Assembly: GCA_030147505.1 (NCBI GenBank) | Contig: JASBVG010000009.1 | Coordinates: forward strand, 1-64,000 | Length of the DNA: 64,000 nt | Direction of reading: 5' to 3' | Source: Tardiphaga sp. | GTDB lineage: Bacteria > Pseudomonadota > Alphaproteobacteria > Rhizobiales > Xanthobacteraceae | Shown: positions 53,380-62,300 of the stretch, one piece after another | How positions within the stretch are numbered: the stretch's first letter is position 1 | How the letters are laid out: each line of letters starts with the position of its first letter | Translations under genes and position numbers: made by a program | The notes under the pieces: model-generated | Databases searched by the model: none | What the model saw: only the letters and a program-made list of their open reading frames with translations | What the model was told of the DNA's origin: nothing

Positions 53380-56300
53380 ATGCCCATTTCTGGTTCGGCC
53401 TTGTCCTCAATTAATTCAGCGAGCCGCAATATACCTTATGTGGCGTTACTGACGGGCGTCAGCGTTATGGCTTTGTGCCTTGCAACGATGCAGGCCCAAG
53501 CGAGGTCGCTTGGCGGGGGACCTACGGCATCGCCATCACAAGCCGCAATCAGCGCAGCGCTATCAGCGACCGCCGCAGCGGCGCAATCCGCACAGCGAGC
53601 CCAGAGTGCGCTGAACGGGGCGACCTCCGCGATACGATCATTGCAGCAGATGCAAGCAGTGGCACGCAATTCGGCAGCGGCAAGCGGTAATGCGAGCGGA
53701 GTGACCAACGGCCTCGGGATCGGCGGACTGAAGCAGGCGGAAGGCGCCGATGCGTTATGGGTCGGTGCCGGGGAGCCGAGCGCAACAATGCAGGGCGGTC
53801 GCACGCGGGTCGATATCACGCAGACGCAGAAGAACGCCGTGCTGACATGGAAAACGTTCAATGTCGGCGAACGCACTGATCTCAATTTCGATCAGAAGGG
53901 CCAGCGCGACTGGATCGCGCTCAATCGCGTGATCGATCCGGACCTCGCGCCGAGCAGAATTCTCGGTACAATCAAGAGCGACGGCACCGTTCTGGTGATC
54001 AACCCAAACGGAATCATCTTCGGCGCTGGCGCTCAGATCAATGTCGGCAGCCTGATGGCCAGCACGCTTGATGTTGGGCCTCCGACGGCCCGGCAAACGC
54101 CCAACGGGTCGGCCACCCCCACAGGGATCGCTTGGCGCAACGACAACTTTCTTCTCAACGGCCTTTTGACCTACGCTCCAGGTCAGACCTTTCCTCAACA
54201 GAGCTTCTCCGCCGTAGTCAGTTCGGGAGAAAATCGCGGAGCCATCAGCGTTGCCGCTGGCGCTTCCATCAAGACCGGCGATGGCGGACTTGCGCTGTTG
54301 GCTGCCCCTTATGTCACCAATGCCGGGTCGATTTCTGCTCCCACCGGGCAGGTCATTATCGCCGCCACCGGCAGCTCGGTTTACCTCACGCCCTCGACCG
54401 GGTCGCCTGGCGACAATGCACTGCCGCCGGCCGGCGTACTGGCTGCCGCATCTGACCCCAACATCCGCGGTTTTGTTGCGACTGTGGCTTCCGGCAGCAG
54501 TGCGTCTCGATACTATGTCTGGAATCAAGCGAGTGGCCTGATACAGGCCGACCGCGGCAATATCACGCTCGTTACTCCGACCTCGAGCTTCGATGCTCCG
54601 GTCGGAGGGGCCGTCTATAATGATGGCATCCTGTCCTCGACGACCAGCGTGTCGCGCAACGGTTCGATCAACATCGATGGCGCCGATATTCGCCTCGGTA
54701 GCCGCTCGCTGCTCGCAATCTTTCCCGACAAGGGTGCAGAGACGATCCCGCAGAATCCAACCAGTCTTAGCGCATTCAAGCCCTCGGCGATCAAGATCGG
54801 GGAAAAGGCAAACTTGATCGAGATGCAGTCGGGCGCCGTCTTGCTGGCGCCCGGAGCCAATGTGCAATTCGGGGCAACCACGCCGAACGGATCTGCCGAT
54901 TGGCAGCTCAATCAGAGCATCCTGATCAATTCCGGCGCCGAGATCAATGTTGCCGGCCTCACCAATGTCGAAGTGCCGATCGGCCAGGTACAGATCGTGA
55001 TCGATCCGGCCAAGAAGAACGAGCTGCGTGACAGTCCGCTCTATCGCGACGGTTTTCTCAATGGCGCCACGATTTATCTCGATCCGCGCCGCTCCGGCGT
55101 GCGCGCCGACGGCGTCGCCTGGATCGGCTCGCCGCTGATCGACGCCACCGCCTATTATCAGCTGGTTGGCCTCAGTGCCGACCGGCTGATGACCAAAGGC
55201 GGCACTGTTGTCTTCGGTCCCACGGTGAGCGCGTCGTCGAATGTGCCGCAGCCCTATAACATGCCGAAGATCTATCTCATGCGGGGTTCGATCATCGACA
55301 CCTCCGGCGGCTGGGTGAGCTATCAGGCCGGCAGCATCCGCATCACCCGGCTGATCGACCAGTCCGGGCGGATCGTCGATATCGGCAATGCCGATCCGAA
55401 CGCCGTCTATGTGAAGATCTTCAACGGCGGATTCACCCGCGACCATACGCGTTGGGGCTTCAGCGAGACGTGGAGCGATCTGTTCTCAAAGAACAGCTAT
55501 TTCGTTCCAGCCTATACCGAGGGCCGGGACGCTGGCGTGCTTGCTACGACCGCTGCAGCGCTTATCCTTGAGTCAACCATCACCTCTCAGGTCTATCCCG
55601 GAGCACGCCAGCGCACAGACTCGAAGGTCGGCACCGGCACATCGAGCGTCGCCGGCGATCTGCGGCCGGTGCAGTCGTCGAACAGTCAATTGCCAGCCGG
55701 CGGCGCGCTGATCGTCAGAAGCATGGCGGATGTGTCGATCTCTCATGTCGCGCAGGTGATGACCGACAATATCGATGATGGATGGACGCGCGGGACGATT
55801 GCGTCAGATACCGGAAAATATGTTGCCCCGACCCCGACCACGGGCCGCACCCGCGGGCCGGGGCCAGTGCTCCCCGCCAGCCGGACCGCGACGCTGTTCC
55901 TGACTGACGACGACCTGTCGAAATCCGGTTTCAGCCAAGTGTCACTGAGCGGAAACATCACTGTCCGCTCGGATGCCAATGTTACGCTCAGTGCCGGCAG
56001 CGTCATCGAGCTGAACGGTCGCGTCGAAGTCAACGGCAACATCACGGCGCCTGGGGGCAAGATCAGCGTTGTCGGAACCGACATCATCATCAATGGCGGC
56101 CTCTCGGTTGCCGGCCGCTGGGTCAACGACTTCACCGCGCCGGCGGATTACCTCCAGAACAGCGCGTGGCTGAACGGCGGCTCCATTTCGATGACCGCGT
56201 TCTCGTCGTTCAAATACCTCAATGCCAATGGCGGCGTTCCCACGGTCGGAATGCCGGCTGTGAGTGCTGTCGATACGTCCGGCAGCATCCTGATCAATCC

Positions 56301-59300
56301 GGGCGCCAGCCTGAATCTGTCCGGCGGTGGGCGCATCGATCGGAAGGGGACGATCGACCTCGGTGCGAAGGGCGGCAATCTCACCTTTACAAGCGACGCC
56401 CGCTATTATCCGACCAAGCTATCCGGTCTGCGTATCATCTCCACCGATGATGTCGACGTGACCTCCATGCCGGTCAACCCAGAGCGGATCAACGCCCGGA
56501 TCGTGGTCAATCCGTCCTCAATCCAGGCTCATGGTTTCGGAGGTGGAGGTACGTTTACCCTTACCACGCCAGAGTTCTCGCTCGGAACCGGCGAGGCGAG
56601 GACGGGGACCGTGCTGCCGATCGATTTCTTCTCGAACGCAGGATTCGCCAACTACAATATCACCTCCTACAAGACCGACCTCTCGCGCAGTACCTTCACC
56701 AATGGTGCGGGCGGATACAATGCGCTGCTGGCCGTGCAGACCGTGATCGTGGGGGCGGGCGAGACCTTGGCGTTGGTCCAGTCTACGCTTTCGAATCTTC
56801 TCACCGTGGATCAGCGCAAGGCATTGATGGGGCTGGACACCGGTGGCGACATCAACAAGATCGTGTCGGCATCGGTGCCGACAGACGCCTTCGACCAGCG
56901 TCCCGTCAATCTGAAGCTCGGCGGCGCGATCGAGCTTCATGTCGCCCAAGGCGGTCGCGTCACCGGCGCGGCGGGGTCCTCGCTGACGGTCGGGGGGCTC
57001 CTGAACGAAGGTTCGATCCGCCTCCCCGGCGGCAGCATCACGCAGGAGCTCATCCTGCCCCGGCTCTATGCGTCGGGTGTCCCGGGCCAGAACGAGCCGG
57101 TGGGCATCCGGTCGCTCTCCGACGTCTTCAGCGTCAATGCCGATGGCACCATCGATCCCAATGCCGCCAGCCGCTACACGACAGCCAATGGCCAGCCGAT
57201 CAGCAATCAGGATCTGGCGGCCAACTTCTCGATCTCTGGCGGGCCGCTCAAGGGCCGTGCGATCTACAAGCTCGGCCTTCTCGATCAAGGTAACGGCATC
57301 GTTCTCGCATCAGGCAGTGTGACGGATCTGTCCGGCGCGGTGATGCTCAATCCGCGCGCCGTCGATGGCCGCACGCCCATCACAACGGGCGTGATCGTCG
57401 GAGGCGGCACGCTCGCAGCATTGCCGAGTCAGGCGATCGGCACGACGTCGTCCTCGCCGTTCCGGACGAAAGGTGCGATCGTCGCCCGGCCCGGTGCGGT
57501 GATCGATCTATCCGGCGCATTGGGCGCATTCGACGTCCGGTCCGTGGGCGACAGTCTGTGGAGTCGGGGCGGTCATGTCGCGTCGCCGGTCTGGAGTGAC
57601 GGCGGTGCGCTTCTTGCCGGCGCGGGCGCCACGCTCACAGGTGCCATCCTTCGGGCGGACGGCGGCAGCGCGCAGGCGCAAGGCGGGACCCTGCAGATAC
57701 TCAACCCGATTTTCATGCAGCATGATCCGGCAACGCCGCTCGCGAATGCGGTCTCCGCCGACATGCTTGCGCAATCCGGCTTCGACACCTTCATCGCCAC
57801 GGGCAATATCAGTTCCCGGGGCGATGCCGCCATCTCCATGAATCGAGCGTTCTTCCTGCTGCCGAAGCCGTATGACGGCGTCGCGAACGCAGCCACCGCG
57901 AGTCTTTCCCCGGTCATTTCCACGGGCGGAGCGCTGACCATCGCCGCGCCCTATATCGGTCTGCAGAACTATATCGACGTCGCCGATCCGGCGACGTCCG
58001 GCACGCCCGGCACCGGCAGCGTCACCTTCCGCGGACGTCAGATCGACATCACCGGCATGGCCTTGTTCGACCGCTCGGTGTCCCGCACAAGCTTCGAGGC
58101 CAGCGGCGATATCCGTCTGATCGGCGCTGTGCCCTATTCGGTCACGCTCTTCGGAGGGACGGCTGGCACGCCGACCCTGCGCGGCGGGATCGCAGTCAAT
58201 GGTGATCTCACCATGATTGCGGAACAGATCTATCCCACCACAGGCACGAGCTTCGCCATTACCTCGACGGCAGCGAATGGGACCGTCACCTTCGGTCGCA
58301 GCAGCGGCGTCACGCCTGCCACGCCCTATTCGGCGGGTGGCAATCTGCTCGTGCAGGCGGCGAACATCGTGCAGGGCGGCGTCCTTCGCGTGCCGTTCGG
58401 CAGCCTGACGCTGGGCAGTAACGCCGCCACGTCACGCGCACCGGCGACCAGGACTGTCATGCTGGCCGATGGCAGCATTACCTCGGTTTCCGCGGGCGGA
58501 CTGTCGATCCCGTATGGCACTACCATCGACACGATGGAATGGTACTTCGCCCCGACCGGCAACGATCCACTGACCGCGCCGCCTGCCAAACTGCTGAATC
58601 TCACTGCGGGCACGATCACCATGGCAGCCGGCGCCACCGTCGATATCACCGGCGGCGGCGATGTCTATGCCTACGAATTCGTTCCCGGCACCGGCGGCTC
58701 GCGCGACGTGCTCAGCCAGTACAGTTCCGATCAGTACAGCGCCAACAGGATCAATGGCATCGGCTATCAGTATCCGGACGGACGACAGGTCTATGCCATC
58801 GTACCCGGGCTTTCTACTGCACCGGCTGCGGCCTATGATCCGATCTACTCGGCCAACTATGCCAGCCTGAACGCCGCGGGTAGCGTCGGGAAACGGGTCT
58901 ATCTCAACGGCGGCAACGGCCTCGCAGCGGGATGGTACACGCTGCTGCCGGCGCAATATGCGATGCTGCCGGGCGGCATGCGCGTGGTCGAACAGACCGG
59001 CGCGAAGAACGTGACATCGGGCCTTTCCGTCGCCCAGGCAGACGGATCGCTGCTGACATCGGGATATTACGGCGACGCGCTCTCGGGGACGTCGCAATCG
59101 CAGTTCCGGCTGTTCAGCGTGCAGTCGCAGAAAGTCATTCGCTCTTACTCCAACATCGCGCTCACATCCGGCAACGACTACGCAACGAAGGAGGCGACGA
59201 AAAAAGGCATCGTCGTTCCGCAAGTCGGTCTCGATTCCGGACGCCTGGTACTGAACCCGCTCACAGCCATGACCATCGATGCCACCGTCTTGACTGCCGC

Positions 59301-62300
59301 CGCTCGAGGCGGACGCGGGGCGCAGGTCGATATCAGCGGCAGCAAGATCGCCATCCTGTCGACCCTTGCGGGCGCGCCGGCCGACGGCGCGATTCAACTC
59401 ACCGCGGCAGGGCTGAACCGGCTCAATGCCGAAAGCCTGCTGATCGGCGGCATCCGCACCGACAATGCCGACGGCACCACCGGTCTCGCAGTCACCAGCA
59501 ATTCGATCCTGGTCGCCAACGATGCGGCCCATCCGCTGATGGCCCCGGAAATCGTGCTCGCCGTCGATGACGGTATCAGTGGCAACGTTGCGTCGACGCT
59601 CACGCTGAACGACGGTGCGACGATCATCGCTACCGGCGCAATGAGCGACAGACGCAGCGGCGCCTATGTCATCGATGGACAGTTGAGCAGCAGCATCAAT
59701 AGCAACAGCCAGACCGTCTATACGAACCCCGCCCAGAGCGCGATCGGGGCACTGGTTCGCGTCGCCAATGGGCCGCAGCGCGTGGTGCAGCGGCTGCGGA
59801 CGCCGGTATCGAGCAGTAATCCGGGCAGCCCGGCCGGGCTCGCCGCCTCGCTCGCTCTTGGCAATGCAATCTTGCAGGGTGATGCCGTCGGCCTCGACAC
59901 GTCGCACAATGCCAGCGTCGCCAGTGGCACGATTTTGCGCGGCAAGGACATCGCCCTCGGCGCGGGTGCGCTCGCCTTCACCATCGGCAGCGCCGGCGCT
60001 GGCGTCGTTGTGATCACGCCGCAGTTGCAGGCGATCCTGTCCCAAGGCGATCGTCTCACTTTGCGGTCGCAGACCTCGATCAGTTTCAACGATGGCAACT
60101 ATAGTTTCGGCGACACCACTTTCGATGCGACGACGCTGCTGTCGCGGCAGGGTGGCGCCGTGGCGATCGATGCCTCGCGCTTGCAGTTCGGCAATGCGGG
60201 CGCTGCGGGCCTGGCTGCCGCCGGCAGCGGCACGCTCGCGATCGTGGCCGACGAGCTCTCCATCGGCAGCGGCTCCATCGCGACCTCCGGTTTCGGCGCC
60301 ATCGGCCTCACTGCTGCGAACGGCATGTTCTCAGCCGGAACGAATGGCGTCCTCGATGTCGGTTCGGCGAATCTGGCGATCGTCACGCCCTATATGGGCG
60401 ACCGAGCGCAGCCCGGCTCGGTCCCGACATCATCGACAGGCATGACGCTGCGAAGCGCCGGCACGGTCAGTATCACGAATGCGGGGACGTCGCCGTTCGG
60501 CGTGGCAACGCCTGGAGGCATTCCGGGCTCGTCGCTCGCCATCGAAGGCAACGGCATCGCGATCGCCGGCACACATCTGCGTGCCACCGCCGGCGCTCTC
60601 ACCGTCAAAGCGGCCGGCAATCTCGCGCTATCGAACGGCGCCGTGCTCGAAGCGCCGGGCTACGACAAGACTTTCGGCGATGCGGCTGACCCGCAGACAG
60701 TATCTGCGTCGGGCGGCACGCTGTCGCTTGCAGCTCTGGGCACCGGTGGCATCGCGCTTGGCGATGCCGTCCTTTCCGTCGGTGGGGGCGTTGGGAACGG
60801 TGGTACCCTCAAGCTTTCGGCCGCCAATGGCGCGGTCGATTGGGGCACCGCAACTCTCAGCGGCAAAGCGGGCGCAGACGGCCAGGGCAGCCGGTTAGCG
60901 CTGGACACCAATGGCGCTGTCGATCTCGTCAGCATGAACAACCGTGCGGTCACCAGTGGCTTCACGGGCGGCCTCGATATTCGCACCCGTAGCGGCGACA
61001 TCGTGCTTGATGCCGGGCAGGTTCTGAAATCGGGTTCTATCAACCTGACGGCCGACGGCGGCTTCGTCACCATCGTCGGGACCATCGACACGTCCGGCAT
61101 CAGTGGCGGCGATATCGCGCTCTACGGCAGGAACGGTGTGACGTTGCTGGCCACCGCGAAGCTCGACAGCCATGCCAATGGCTATCCGAGCGACGATACC
61201 CGCAAGGCAACGGCCGGCGATATCACGCTCGGCACCGATTTCGTCGCAGCGACGGTCAATGCCGACGGCAGCGTCTCCGGCACCAGTGGTGCAATCCATG
61301 TGGCAGCCGGTGCCATGATCGATGCCTCGGCCAGCCGTCCGGGCAACCGGCTCGTCCGCATCATGCGCGGCGGTGTCGTCAATTATGCCTATGTCGAAGG
61401 CGATCAGGGCGGCATCGTCCGCTTCCGTGCACCGGTGGTGAACGGCAACAATATGAACGTCAATGTTGTCTCGTCAGCCAGCGTCAAGGGCGCGCGCGCC
61501 GTCGAACTGGAGGGCTTCAAGCGCTGGGACCTGGCTGCGGTCGCAGCCAGTGGTCTTTACACCGGCGTCACGCGCGACGCGGCGACGGATACGATCACGC
61601 TGGACCTTCGCCCCGGCCTCGACTCCGCCAATGCCGACGGCAGCCCGGCGACCGTCGCCGGACTCAACTTCCTTGGCGACGAAGGTGCAGGCACCGTGGT
61701 CGAATTCGTGCAGGGCTTCAACGTCGCGGCAGCCAACGTCCATCTTGGTGGACTGGAGCTGCAGGCAAACTTCACCGCACGCCCTGGCATCGAATTGAAG
61801 CACGAGGGCAATATCACGCTGGCATCGAACTGGAATCTGGGCGCGGGCAGGGTCGATGTGACTGCCGCCACGGCGGCCGGACTGATGGGCGTCGACACAA
61901 ACACAGGGGCCTATGTCAAGGTTGGCAGCGAAGCAGCGCTGCTGGCGAACTATACGAACATGCTCTATCGCGTCGGCGGCAGGGCGACCGGTGCGGCGCC
62001 GCTGGTCTCGCTGCGGGCAGGTGGCAATCTCCGGCTCAAGGGCAGTCTCACCGACGGCTTCTTCCAGTTCCGTGATCAATACGATGCGACCTATCAGTCC
62101 TATCTGAATGCCAAGGCCAGCAACTTCGTTCTTCACCTCATGGTGGCTGGACTCGCCAGTGGAGACGATGGATCCGGTCTTGTTGACTGGACGTCATTCG
62201 TCGGCGAATTCGATCCTTACAGCACCTATTACGGACTACACATCAACAGTATCGACTATGCCATCGAGTACATCGACCAACTGACCGGCCAGGCCGGGGG

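Noticed and set aside
53755..55446. Open frame of 563 codons on the minus strand
   Set aside because: Antisense to the third giant gene, whose plus frame is open from 53380 to the window end and encodes a clear signal peptide and TPS domain.
58432..60045. Open frame of 537 codons on the minus strand
   Set aside because: Antisense shadow of the third giant gene, with no recognisable protein features.
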